A stretch of DNA of 64,000 bases from assembly GCA_947359465.1 (NCBI GenBank), contig OX375878.1, forward strand, positions 84,175,627 to 84,239,626, written 5' to 3'. A program made the translations under genes and the position numbers. The DNA is from Metellina segmentata. Its lineage: Eukaryota; Arthropoda; Arachnida; Araneae; Tetragnathidae. The stretch's first letter is position 1. Each line of letters begins with the position of its first letter. This document shows positions 10,541-22,526 of the stretch, in pieces. The notes below the pieces were generated by a model that did not search any database, was not told the origin of the DNA, and was given only the letters and a program-made list of their open reading frames with translations.

Positions 10541-10710
10541 TAAGCGAAAACCCCAGTTCTCTATCACAAAATTTTAACCTACGTTTAAATATGCCACCGA
10601 CTCTATTCTTTTTAGTCTGTCAGGTAACTGGCTAGTTCATCAAATATTCCTCTAAGAATAGTTCCACACTGGAGGGACTTTTATTCATGGGCTCGCATTT
10701 GCTTTACGGG

Positions 10711-10882
10711 TTACGGTAACCTGGTTGGAATAATAGCGGTTTAGCAACATCAGAGTTGCGGGTTCGAAACTCTATCCAACTAAAAAGACCATTGTGTACG
10801 TGGAGGCTGATTCAAGTTAAATCCGTCATGGCCTCAGATGTCCTCACGCTGATGTGGTGCGGGAGCTTTAAGAAACGTATTC
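10711..10882 (+). repeat. SINE S1, 3'-truncated copy
   Basis: The head keeps the B box GGGTTCGAAACTC, followed by CCATTGTGTACGTGGAGG and GGCCTCAGATGTCCTCACG. The copy stops after GGTGCGGGAGCTT, missing the second half of the family. Confidence 0.75.
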
Positions 10883-11942
10883 AAATTTGTTACATTGACA
10901 CACTCAATGACAAATTTGAAATTTGTTATGATTTTTACTTTTAGCAGAGAGGACCTGTATTAGCAAACTATCTCTTTTCGCCGCTATCCGGTAGTTGTGG
11001 TGATGCGATGTGACTCCTAATTCACTTTGAAGATGAATACCCTCTCCAGTCAACTTTTAAGAGTTGATCAATCAGCAAGATTACATTACATAATTGTATA
11101 TTAGCTTTCCAGTGCACACTAAAAAGGAAAACGTTGCAAACGGAGGACGATAAAAACTACAAAGATCACGAATAAACACTTTTTACACTCAGTTTCTATT
11201 TCTTTGAAATTCCAAATTATTATTTTCTAATTCATTCCATATCCAGATTACAGTTTACACGTGCATAGCTAGAAATATATTCACTATAATATTATAGATT
11301 TTACACGTACTTAATAAAAGTATAATATCACGAAACACTATAACCTTTACAAATTTGCTAGTAACAGTCGCAAAGCTACGAATTCATAGATCACTTGCAT
11401 TCGTTTTCAGCCTCCAACATTCGCGTAATACAAAATATCAAATTCCCATCTGAGCTGTCCCTACTCAAATTGAATGAGTCAACAAAAAAATTAATAGCGT
11501 AAGTAGTTTTTGTGCCAGATAGACAGTACGCTTGTTATTTTTAAAACTAGTTTTCAATATGCCGGCATGTTTTTTTTATTTTTACTGTGGCTAAAATAAT
11601 CTAAAACTGAGGGAAAAGCAACAAATCTAACAGTGTGTTTCATCAAGAATATTCAAATTGGAGTCATTCATAATCGCTTGCTTCGTAGCACTTCTTTCAA
11701 AGCTGTGCATTTTCAACCAAGTATGAAAACTGTAAGTAGTTATTACTGTAATTTTCACTGTACTATTACGATTTATCGCATTTGTGGATTTCTAGTTCAG
11801 ATTTATTCTTGTCATCTGAGGCTAGCTAAATTGAATCGGGGCCTATTTCATTTTATTTATAACAAAGTTCTAGTACCTTCTTGGTGGTTTATCTTTGAGT
11901 CAAAAATTGCCCTGTATAGTGCACAGCCTCAAGCGCAAAAGT
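10883..11942. other. Unassigned AT-rich spacer
   Basis: Unique AT-rich DNA. The 104-codon ORF at 11633-11947 has no motif or codon pattern that sets it apart from chance. Confidence 0.5.
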
Positions 11943-12097
11943 ATTAGGGCAGTTTCGTCTCAACAGGATATACGTTGAATTGTTCTAGTACGACGTTAAT
12001 TAAAAATTACCATTACCATTATCTCAACAGAATATCTCGTCCTTAACAAAATTGATCAGATCTTGAACAAAATATCTCATAGAAGCACTTTGAGGAT
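11943..12097. mobile_element. TTAA-type MITE copy split by a SINE tail
   Basis: Family motifs TTTCGTCTCAACAGGATAT, then (after the SINE piece) GAATATCTCGTCCTTAACAA, GATCAGATCTTGAACA and AATATCTCATAGAAGCACTT are visible. Both termini are decayed. Confidence 0.6.
11972..12021 (+). repeat. 50-bp SINE S1 tail inserted with target duplication
   Basis: The piece contains TTCTAGTACGACGTTAATTA and a short ATTACC tail, the 3' end of family S1. It is flanked by TCTCAACAGGATAT (11958-11971) and TCTCAACAGAATAT (12022-12035), 13 of 14 bases the same, the target-site duplication expected of LINE-driven insertion with extreme 5' truncation. Confidence 0.75.
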
Positions 12098-15000
12098 ACA
12101 TAAGATGAAAACGAAATATGAAGTACGAGTTAAACATTGAGTAGTGCTTGGAAGGCATACGTGCATTCATGAAAGGTTCATCATCTAGCTCGGTATCAAG
12201 GGAGTGGCAACAACTTTGAGACATTAATTTGATAATGCATTAAGATTCCGCTCGCCATTAATCTATTTCATCTTATAAAACCACCGAAACTTCATCATAA
12301 AACTCAGGAGATTCCCTTTTGAGACACATTGCGTTACCTATACTATCAAAAAAGCGGATTATTAAAAACTTATTAAACTTCTTACACTGTTTTATTAGGA
12401 AATAATAATAAAAAATTGCGGCACTGATATACGAGTACAGGCTGAATTGAACATCCGTGGTGAAAGATGCAACAAATAAAACAATTTATTTTTGTAAAAA
12501 AAGTTGTTTATTTAACCGTGAAGTAAAAAAAGGTGATAAAAATGAATTAAATTTAAGTATATTCATCCTGAAATAGTTAATTAGTGAAGACAGTTTTATT
12601 GCCATTTCCACAGAACTACGCCCACCCTCGTTGCTTGTCTGCAAGGGTGGGCGAATAGTTTGATGCGCAGTGCGTAGACAACTGAAATCAACAATGAAAG
12701 AAATACTATTATGGTTTCGATATAATATGTGGAGCTAAGTAATCTAAACTTCTTTCGTGTCATTTCTTTGAAGAGGTAAGTAAAACCAGTACTTGGGGTT
12801 TGAAAATGTTGAAAAGATGAGAGATGAAAGCAACAAAACTTAATTTCTGCGAATGAATCCCAGAAGGATTGAATGTCAGTGACTTGAAGTAAACTGGTAA
12901 AGGGAACGGGCTTTCGGCTATAAAAGGACATACATATCTATATAAAGCCTATGAAGTTATATTTTCTACAGAACTTCAGAATATCTGAAGAACCAAGAAG
13001 GAAAAGAAGGAGAGCTAAAAAGAGAAGGTTTGAATCTTTTAGCCCTCCTTTAGTATGGGCCTATTGAATATAAATTGAACTAATCGCCATAAAATGTAGC
13101 ATTTGCAGCGGATTAGCATATTTGGAAAGGAGTACATAATATCAATTTTATCAAATCTTACAAACCTTATGACGAAGGTAAAAATAAATACCCGAAGAAC
13201 GAATTCTTTTTCTCTTTTGGAAGTTCATTTTTGTAGAACTGAATACTTGTGGATAAGACTATTTTATAAGAAAAATCAAATTCATATTTCAATCCTAAGA
13301 TGTTTCTTTAGAAATATTCACATCCAAGAAGAAATATATTTCCACTTCTGTAAAACTTTTAATGTTTCAATTTTCAAATATTTCAAATGCAGCGTCCGAA
13401 AAACAAATTACTGCATGAAATTAGACTTTTAAACCCATAATAAAACTTATAATTTCCTAATTTCTCTTAAAACTCTAACAAATCTAACGTTTATTACAGA
13501 AAACGAAACTAGAAGTTTAGTATCAACACACACACAGTATATTTGAATAAGATTAGACTTTACTAAGGTTCAATGCGTTTTAATTTTTGTTCGACAGACT
13601 AAATTTTAAAATAAATATGATATTTACTTTTAATAAATATAATATAACTTTTTTACTTGCGAACACGATAATTACTTAATTCTTTTGAATCAAATTTTTC
13701 TTTGTCAGGTACATCCTGCTCACTTCAATTCATAATATTGATATCTAAAATTGGTAAGTATAAACGATGATTTAATTGGTTAAAATATAAAGAATCTGAA
13801 TGCAATGAACACAGTTTGTTTTCACGTTAATCTACACTGATTTTCCAGTTTTATTCAGCTAAAAATAATGTTATTTGAGAGATACAGCACACTTAATTGA
13901 ATCACATTTCGACAGAGCCTCCAAAGAGTTAAGATCCTCTCAATCAGCATCGAAAGTTTGAATTGCCAATAATCAATTTGGAATTAACCTATAAATTGCC
14001 CCATTTCCGCTACTTGTTAACACCCTTAGCCCTAGACTAAGGATGTTCCACCTATGACTCTGGACTGTTTGTAATGCTACCCTACAAAATCATAACTTTT
14101 TAATATTATTTCAAATCTTTTTATGACTCGTAGACCCTGTATAAACAAAAACATATTCCTAGCATCCCAATCACTCCTTGTTCCCGTGATCGCTTGTTTT
14201 CAGTACACACATATCGCACCCCGGCAAGAAAAGTGACACAACTTAAAATTGCAGAATTTGCGAAACATCAACTTAAAGGACACTGTAAGACTTATATTGA
14301 AATAGTATAAGCTTCTCTTTTAAATTTTAGGTAAGTATTTATAGTTGCAACTTCTATTATATTCTATATAATAGTAAAATAACACGCTGGGGCATCTCAT
14401 ACATATTTTTCAGTGACATAACATCAAAAATTTTATTTTTTGACTTATACTACTTTTCTTGTCGGGTTGTGATACGTGAACAACTATTTTCAAGGATGGA
14501 GCACAAGAAGAAAAAATTAGATTAAACATTTCTTCCACTTCCACCGAATCAGATATTGATACATTAGTTTCATATTTGATTTGATAGAGGTCTGATTAGT
14601 TAGTTAAAAGCAAGGTAAAATAACCCATTTGTCTTATGCTTATGTTGCCCTCTTTATTTAATGCCATGGTAATTTGTTAATAATGTAAATTTTGTTTATT
14701 TCTTTAACTATATTATATATTTTATATTCGGCCCAAGACCATTTCTCTTTACGCAATGCTACCCAGGCAAGACAAAAGCTTGGACAATCCTTTCTTTGGA
14801 GCACAAGAAATGATTCCATCTTCTTACAATTGGTCTGGTTTGTCTTGTCCTCTACACTCATTTTTTTTGCTACATGAGTGCAAAGTAGTATCCCATTTAG
14901 CATATAAAGAATCGCCTACTGATAGTTAATTTTAAATTTCTGGTTAAAATTTGTCCAACATCCAAACCATGATTCATTATAGTTGCATAAAACTAAGGGA

Positions 15001-15806
15001 ATTCAACTTTCCCTAAAAAACCACTACTTTCGTAAAAGCTGATAACGGGATTGAAACCCCGAATGTACTGAACCGAGGACAATATATCTGAGCATTCACT
15101 TGTCGACTAGTCTTGATGTACTCGACGTCACTCACAATCGAAGTTACATCACTATTTACCAATGAGCATCTGTTTTAAACAGTTTCTTTCCTCTAGGTGT
15201 GAACCAGAAGTGTTATGCATACCAGAATAGCTTGTCTACAATCGACACTTAAAACTCAAACATACGCGTAATAGAAAAAACCAATAAAGTTCCTACGTAC
15301 ACTTCTTTCTGTTTGTTTGTCTCCCATGCTTGAGACGAACACGCGTGTTTACTGTTTATTTTTACCTACGATGTCTGACTGCAATAGAGCGCTGAAAGAT
15401 AAGATTGTATTTCTATCATCGAAATGCTATAAATATCTGTAGTAATGTTTACTTGGTTATACTGGCATGTACGTAGCTAAGTAAACGAAACTCGAGTTGG
15501 ATGATTCTCCAATTACGTTTGTGGATCAGCGTAACAAAAATGAAGCAGAAATAACTATTTCACAACAGCTGTTACCGCTTTTAATACTTTTGATAAAACG
15601 TAAAAATACCAACGATTTCTGAATGAAATACGGTATATCTTGCAACGGAAAATAGTATTGAGTCCATTTAAATTAAACCCAAACTAAAGCATATAAAATA
15701 AACAAAGAATTTTTCTGAACATTCAGTACTTTTCTGAGTTGATTAATTGTTTGACTGATATATGATGACTTCAACAAAAAAATATATAACCCTATAATGT
15801 GAAAAT
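12098..15806. other. Long AT-rich spacer, no gene seen
   Basis: ORFs of 111 codons (12596-12931 minus) and 109 codons (13103-13432 plus) occur but are rich in F, K, I, S and N as expected by chance in AT-rich DNA, and show no domain. I see no repeat copy or RNA gene. Confidence 0.55.
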
Positions 15807-15878
15807 AGACTCTCCTGGTGTTCGTCTCGACGAGATATTTCGTTATTAGTAAAACTGACCAGATCTTTATGGGAAAGA
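15807..15878 (+). mobile_element. TTAA-type MITE fragment cut by a Tc1-like insertion
   Basis: CTCCTGGTGTTCGTCTCGACG, then GAGATATTTCGTTATTAG and AAACTGACCAGATCTTTATG match the left ~70 bp of the MITE family and end exactly where the Tc1-like element begins. A weak continuation (GATGAAACATCTTGCCGTTAG) is seen after it, near 16512. Confidence 0.65.
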
Positions 15879-15880
15879 CA

Positions 15881-16449
15881 CACTACCCTACAATAATGGA
15901 CCGGACGATAGCGGATTTGCATAAAATCCGACTACTTGTTTGGTTTTTTTTCGTGGTATGGCCTGGGACCTTTGCATGGCGTTCCTGGTTCCTGGTTGAA
16001 CGTCGACGCATACATGAACATTTTGGACAATCAGGTTCTTCCTAAGTTATGGCAATTTTATGGAATGGACGAATGTTACTTCCAGGACGACAACGCTATT
16101 TGTCATGTTGCAGCCTCAGACAAGCAGTGGTATCAAGATATGGATGTAAAACGTCTTCCCTGACCTGATCAGAGTCCCGACCTAAACCCCATAGAGCATT
16201 TGTGGGACGAGTTAGAGCGACGCTTACAGACCAGGGAATTACATCCGAAATCTACAGCTGGGCTGGCGACATTCTTTCCGTATGAATGTATACAAATAGC
16301 CATAGCTGAGTAACAAAACCTTGTTAAAAGTATTCCCGAAGGGTTGTTTATGTAATTGCTGCAATTTGGGGACCACCCCCTATTAAAGCATGTATTATTT
16401 CCCTTATACCATCACACCTTGCTGTCCGGTCCATTATTGTAGGGTAGTG
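15881..16449 (+). mobile_element. 569-bp Tc1-like deletion derivative, second copy
   Basis: Terminal inverted repeats of about 24 bp are perfect: the left begins CACTACCCTACAATAATGG and the right is its reverse complement, followed by TA. The element has the same size and internal deletion as 9965-10533 but better preserved ends, so it is probably the younger copy. Confidence 0.9.
15936..16370 (+). pseudogene. Tc1-like transposase, C-terminal half
   Basis: The frame starting near 15936 reads a short hydrophobic lead, then NVDAYMNIL, LWQFYGMDECYFQDDNAICH with the second catalytic aspartate intact, and WYQDMDVKRLP, before a stop replaces the tryptophan of the next motif. Beyond the stop the same frame reads QSPDLNPIEHLWDELERRL, with the final glutamate intact, and then decays near 16300. 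The helix-turn-helix DNA-binding half and the first catalytic aspartate are absent. The copy cannot make an active enzyme, but its intact ends could still be recognised by a related transposase. Confidence 0.85.
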
Positions 16450-16450
16450 T

Positions 16451-17996
16451 ATTGCTTTATTAGAACAAAATTTACCATACCTTTATTTCTTCATAAAAAT
16501 GTTAGTATACTGATGATGAAACATCTTGCCGTTAGTATTTTAGTAACCTCTCTCTTAACTAGTAGCGTAACTTGTTATGTTACTAGATTGTAATTTCAAC
16601 CTGTCGCTTATATTAAAAATAAAAGTCAGACTACGTCAAAACTGCCATAAATTAAATTAGTTCTTAACATGAATTATATTTTCTTTATACTGATTTTTCG
16701 CTCGCAGTTTGTTTACGTTTACGCTTAAAAATCCTTTGATATAGAGATCTACTGCTGAAGTAGACATTTCTTCATAATTTCTGCTTCTATAAATTTTTGT
16801 GATAGTTTATCTGGGTAAGATAAAAAGAGAGATGTTAGTTGAACGTGTTCTGGCCTCATTGAGTGAACAATTAATTTACAACATCTGAAAAATATGCTTG
16901 AACATTTTCATGCAAAATAATAGATGGAATTTTCAAAGTGCCTCTGTGTTTCTTCAAAACTGCATGCATATTATGTGTATTGTAAAGAGGTATAAAAGGT
17001 AGAGTAAAGGAAACAAAATTAACCAAATTGAAGCCAGTCTTTAAAAATGTCAATTTACCCAGATAGTATGTTAATGTATCAAAGTTTTGAAATCAATATT
17101 TTTATCAAGTCACACGCAACCGGTTCAACAGTAAAAATACTGTCCTGTCTAAAACTTAATACCAAACAAAGCAGAGACACCACCACTCAGCAGCGGCGGT
17201 TTAGTCAAATACTTAAACTGAGTACCAAAATCAATCTAAAACTAAATACGAATAATCAAATGGAATACATATATGAAATCTCAACACTGTTTCTCTTCCC
17301 CGCTGTTACTTCTGGTCTTAACGTGTGTTACGATCTCCTGACAGATGTTATGAACACTGTTAAGAGTGCTACTGTTCTAGTAGCCGAACATTGATGTATG
17401 ACAGTGCATGTGTTCTGATACGATCAAGAACATGTTATCTTGGTACTGTTTGGAATAAGAACGTGAATAAGGTTAGATTTTGTTGTAGAATCTCGGAGAG
17501 ACGTGTTTTTGCAACGGACGGTGCGGCGTATATATCTGAAACTTTGTATTACATTGTAGAAATAAATGTGCGTGTCCAATTTAGGTATGCAGTTTCCCTC
17601 TGTTCTTGCCCACTACTACACACATTGTCTATCAAATTAAGACATCGTTCGGTCACTCTGACAACGTGCTTTATAAAACTAGATTGGTGACAACACCTGT
17701 TCAAGGATAACAAATTTAAAATCTACTTTTTACTCTTGTTGATATTGGTCCTCTTGTTGATAAAAGTTTTGAACTACCGAACTGTTTGCCATTTTTTACC
17801 ATCTTGTTTTTGTTTTCTTGATATTTTTGGAGCATTTACACTAATGACTACATTAGAAAAAAGTAAAACTGATACATACGAGCCTTTGCAAAATACATAT
17901 GATGTACACGCCTATGCATCATTGGTTGGATTTTACAGTGCATATATAAATCAATAGGCATATGTGGAAGCATCTAGAACTCTTTCATTCGTGAGA
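16451..17996. other. Unassigned AT-rich spacer with two longer ORFs
   Basis: Two consecutive plus-strand ORFs of 115 codons (17047-17394) and 99 codons (17391-17690) overlap by 4 bp. Neither shows a domain, signal peptide or recognisable family, and the composition is average for the window. I leave them as unsupported. Confidence 0.4.
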
Positions 17997-18779
17997 ATGG
18001 CAAGTTCACACGATTTAAGCGATTTTCAACTAGATTTAATAGCTTGAACTCGTGAGATGGATCATACAATTTATCAGGTAGAGAAGTTTGGATTTCCCGA
18101 GCTACCGTTTCAAGTGTGCATAGTGACTACAAGAACTCTGGCAAAACCTGAAATGGAAGAATAATTTCACGCGATAGGCGTTCAACATTGCCTCAAATAC
18201 CTTAATTTAATGCTTGGCCCTCAATAAATAGCGTGAGGACTGTGCAACAACCCCTCAAAGATATGGGCTTTAAGAGCCCACGCCGAACTCGAATTTCATT
18301 GATAAAGGCTACTCACACAGCTATGATTCTCTGCTAGGCTATTCATTGGGACTCCTGGTACGTCTATGAACGTTTCGGACAAGTGATCTTCATGTGGTCA
18401 GCCTTTCTTGTCCTGCGATCATTATGATGGCTTTGGACATTTTCAATAGGACAATAAACTGCCATGCAAGACATACCAAATTAGGATTAGAGGGATTAAA
18501 TTGTCACTCATCTGAGTTTGCGGTCTTGCATTCGTACATAAATCACCAAATATAAACGTCATAGAACACATTTGGAATGCTGTGCAACGGAATGAACACA
18601 ATAATTCTACGTTTAGGAATGGAACAGAATTGAGACTCGTTCTGCAGAAAACTATTCTGTAGGTATAGAACACAATGCCTACAGGATGCTTCAACATGTT
18701 CGTGCAATTAACTGAAGTTCTACTCCGCTGGATGTCGACAAGTATTAGGATGATGCACCAGTTTTTCAGAACTTCAGTG
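17997..18779 (+). pseudogene. Tc1-like transposase relic with central deletion
   Basis: An ATG at 17997 opens MASSHDLSDFQLDLIA, then DHTIYQVEKFGFP and SGKT, the N-terminal helix-turn-helix of a Tc1-like transposase, broken by stops. A second N-terminal block (VQQPLKDMGFKSPRRTRIS) follows. The central catalytic region with the first two aspartates is largely missing around 18350-18500. The C-terminal part resumes with SPNINVIEHIWNAVQRNEHN near 18545-18605. The element ends CTTCAGTG followed by TA at 18780-18781. A left terminal repeat is not recognisable. The NVIEH variant and the 3' end tie it to the relic at 1-2144. Confidence 0.8.
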
Positions 18780-18781
18780 TA

Positions 18782-21257
18782 TATGTATAGTAATTTCTTG
18801 TTATGACAGTCTAATATTCAGTATGAATCAGTTTCTGCTTATTAGACTGGTGTGGCTAATAGCAACATAGCTATTAACGATGCCGATGTTTGCTAGAAAT
18901 CCAATCAAAGTGAGAACAAGCCTCTATCATAAGCATGGGATTTTATAATTTTTATATCCACTATTACAATTCTTATCCTCGTACATGGGATAGTTTGAAC
19001 TCAGGGTAGAGTTCCCACCTTACCCTGAGTTCCTTCGCTACCTCTTTTACTGTCTAGAAATATAAACATTCGAATGGTGAAAAAGCACGAAAAAAAATAA
19101 TAATTTATAATAATTAAAAATATTATTTAATTATTATAAATTATAATATTTAATAAAATTTATAATATTTATAATATAAAATTTATAATAATTTAAATTA
19201 TTATTTAATTAATTTAAATTATTATAAATGATCTAAATTGTTACCGAAAAGATAATGCAGATAATCAAATGATAATTTTCTAATGATAGTGTTGATGACA
19301 CCGTATTAAGACCGGTTAACTTCGTAAAGTAAAGAAGAGGAATCGTTATATACGTATCTTTTTCATTAATAAAGAAAATAATATAAAAAAGTGTATTGTA
19401 TTCCACGGATTGAAAAAACATGCTCTTTGATTCTCTTTGGTAGCCAATTAGGGCTGCTTATTCATTTGCACTTAGCTTTAATTGCTCTGATTCGAATTGT
19501 GAAGTTATGTCTCGACAAAAATAAAAATAAATAAATTAGCTTGTAAACATCTTGTTTTAATTAATTGCATTGTTTAGAGAAATATTTTCAGTTGATTTTG
19601 TTTAGTATGTTTTTGCTTTCTTTTTATAATTTTGAAGTAAACGGCAATTAAAATTTAAAAGAAACCAAATGAAAAGGACGCATTAGAGTACAAACGAATG
19701 AAAATATATTTTTATTGTTGCACTCCTGAATTCACTTGTGCATTTCTGCTACGAAGAAATGTTTTTTCTAAACACACACCGTGAATTGTAATCTTTTGTT
19801 TACAAATAAAGCGATCGCAATAAGAATTAATTAACTTATGTGATAAAGTCCCAAAATTTGCTGATTAAAACTGAACTTTTGGTGCCAGTGAAAGCAGACT
19901 AGATTTAATCTTTAGAAAAATCGAAATTTAAATTGTGAGCATATTATTTCACAGAATATTGCAGATAATTGGAATAAAGATGGAAATATTGGAACCAATT
20001 TTTCCACTTTGTTTTGCAGAAACGGAATTTAACTAACGTAATTAGAGATCATGCTATGTGAATACCAAAAAGGTCTTTAAAAGCTCTTCTCTTTTGGAAG
20101 TCATGTCTTTTTTTTATTTAAATATCTCTCAGTAATATCTTTTTTCCCTCTGAAGGGCAGTATGTATATTTTTTGTGCCTCAATGCCCATCTACATTTAA
20201 CGCACTCCCAAAAATGAAATGAGAGAATATTTATTGACCTAGTCTTTACTATTTCATGACATTGCTTATCCTGTGTTTCTCTTAGCTTAACAAAATATGG
20301 TTTTTGCGCTATAAAACTCAATCCAACCAACTTTTACCGTTTCGAGGAGGTGCAACGAAAGATGAAACCTTCCCTAAAAAAGGTTGACATTCCTATCAAA
20401 ATGTGAATACAAAGAAACGTGCCTGCAGAATACTATACTAAAAGGTAAATCTATAAGCTTAACATGAAACCTCACTCTTTTCTTCATAATCCATTTCGGC
20501 ATCAACAGATGGCGCTCCATGCTGTTTGAAGACGGGGAATTTTTTAGCCAATTTGTTTCGTTACGAAATATGCTTTGAGACATGAGGCATACTAAACGTT
20601 CATTAAATTTATGAGTTCCAAAATTAGAAACCGTTTTAGCAAAGGCGCTTTCAAAGTCCAATTGATTGGTTTGAAGAACCAAGCTCAAGGTTTTTAAATA
20701 TACAAATGTTGTCTAAGTCCAGTGTAGTAAAATATCTGTTTCAGATTATCTTGATTGTTGTAACTAAATCTAAGAAACATGTACAGGATAATTGTAAAAA
20801 GAATTTCAGATCTGGATTTAAAAGAAAACAAAAAAGTTGTTGCATAGTATCCCACCTACTTAAAATCACACCAATTGCGGCTAATTAAAAAACAATTTGT
20901 AATTTGACAGCATAAATTATTAAGATGAATGACATTATAATTTTAAGACAAATAATAAGCAACATTAATTTTGTTTGTGAATGATGTTTTGTCAATTCCA
21001 AAAGTTTTAAAAGCTTATTTAAGGTTTTTTATATCATTAAATAAGAGAAAATTGTCATTGGTGAATTATTCCATTGGACATAATTTTGAAAAAAAAAATT
21101 ATGTACTTATTACATTCAATAAAAATCTACATTATTTTACTGATGAGATATCAATCGAAGAGATAGCAATAGAAATTAGTGTACAAAGGTTTACATAAAT
21201 TGACACTTTAATTCGTAAACATACTATTTTTCTTAGGGGTATTTGAAGAATAATTGC
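18782..21257. other. AT-rich spacer, no gene seen
   Basis: Unique AT-rich DNA with an A/T-only palindromic block (listed separately). ORFs of up to 104 codons (20374-20688 minus) show no motif. Confidence 0.55.
19093..19228. repeat. A/T-only block with two strong inverted repeats
   Basis: The block is essentially only A and T. TTATAATAATTAAA (19106-19119) pairs perfectly with 19127-19140 across 7 nt. TTTATAATAATTTAAATTA (19182-19200) pairs perfectly over 19 bp with 19210-19228 across 9 nt. Confidence 0.9.
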
Positions 21258-21286
21258 TCCAGTGCGACATTAACAACCTACCTGCC
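21258..21286 (+). repeat. Possible SINE S1 tail fragment
   Basis: GCTCCAGTGCGACATTAACA followed by ACCTACC resembles the family tail (CTCTAGTACGACGTTAATTA then ATTACC) with several differences. It is short and only weakly supported. Confidence 0.35.
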
Positions 21287-21309
21287 TTGAAAAATAGCTA
21301 CCTCGTATG

Positions 21310-22524
21310 CACTATCTACCAATAAGTATTTGGACAACCATACAAATAACGATATCTGCGATCTTGATATACTTCACGCCATCCCCCATTAAATATCGTG
21401 TAGGAAACAACATTGGCATTAGTCGCATGCAAGATGCCACGAATTGCAGAGTTATCTGATTTCGAGACAGGTGTAATCGTCGGGTATCATAGAAATGGCC
21501 GATCCTTAAGGGACATATCTAGCGAGCTGAATTGCCCAAAATTGACAGTGGCCTATGTGATTTCGGAAGTGGAAGGTCAGCGGTGATTGTTGCAATGTGC
21601 CCCGAGTATGCAGACCCACGAAACTAAGAAATAGAGACCGACGGGTACTGTTCAGAAAAATTCGGAAGAACCACACCCAACCGATGGCCCACATATTCCA
21701 GGAGTTTCAACAGGCATCTGGGAGTGTTGTTTCGATTAATACCATCCGTAAGGAAGCACATCTTCTTGGTTTTCATGGTCGTGCTGCCGTCCATAAGCCT
21801 TTGATCACAAAGTCCAACCGCGCTGCTCGGTTAATGTGGTACAAAGCACGTCGAAAGTGGACCATAGATCAGTGGAAACGAGTTCTCTGGAGCTACGAAT
21901 CAAAGTTAACCCTCTACTGTTCGGATGGCAGAGTCTGGGTCTCGCGTCTTCCTGGAGAACGCCTCCTGCCAGAATGCATTGTGCCCACAGTAAAGTTTGG
22001 GGAAGTGGAATTATGGTCTGGGGCGTTTTTCTTGATATGGACTGGGACCCTTGGTTCAAATTCATGGTAAGCTCAATGCTTGGGCTTACTGCACTATTTT
22101 GTATGACAGTGTGCTTCCTACGTTATGTCAGTTTTATGGGTTGGACCCATGTTACTTTCAGGACGACAACGCCAGTGTCATGTTGCGAGGTCCACCATGG
22201 ATTCGTATGGTGACATGGGTTTAACCGAATGGACTGGCCTGCCCAAAGCCCAGACCTGAATCCTATCAAGAACTTTTGGGACGGGTTGGATCGCCGAATT
22301 AAGGGGTGCAACAACCGTCCAAAATCGGTGAAAGAACTTACATGCATTCTCCAAGCCTAGTGGAAGACAATACCACTAGCCGTTATACAAGGACTTGTGG
22401 AAAGCATGCCCAGGAGGATTGAGGCTGTAAATGCCTGTCGTTGAGGCTCTGCCAACTATTGAATATGAATAAATTTTGTATTATTTTCTATCACAGGTGT
22501 CCAAATACTTATTGGTTGGTAGTG
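21310..22524 (+). mobile_element. Full-length-sized Tc1-like element, degraded
   Basis: The left end CACTATCTACCAATAAGTAT is matched by the inverse at the right end (ATACTTATTGGTTGGTAGTG, 22505-22524), with one extra base and one change. TA follows the right end; the left flank reads TG instead of TA. The size of 1215 bp is near that of intact Tc1 elements, unlike the internally deleted copies elsewhere in the window. Confidence 0.85.
21435..22443 (+). pseudogene. Tc1-like transposase, frameshifted
   Basis: An ATG at 21435 opens MPRIAELSDFETGVIVGYHR and GRSLRDISSELNC, the N-terminal helix-turn-helix. After a stop and shift, the 157-codon frame 21597-22070 continues with RDRRVLFRKIRKNHTQP (second DNA-binding block), WTIDQWKRVLWSYESKLTLY (first catalytic site, with Y where the family has D) and SDGRVWV. 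The frame then shifts to GSGIMVWGVF and, near 22120-22170, to CQFYGLDPCYFQDDNASV, with the second aspartate present. Near 22250 SPDLNPIKNFWD shows K where the final glutamate should be. With both outer acidic residues changed and at least three frame breaks, it is a dead but nearly complete copy. Confidence 0.9.
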
Positions 22525-22526
22525 TA

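Noticed and set aside
12596..12931. A 111-codon ORF with a hydrophobic stretch, possibly a membrane protein
   Set aside because: Composition is typical of AT-rich chance ORFs; no start context, family motif or neighbouring exon supports it.
17047..17690. Two overlapping ORFs (115 and 99 codons) as a two-gene unit
   Set aside because: The 4-bp overlap would be meaningful in bacteria, but this is eukaryotic DNA, and neither ORF shows any motif.
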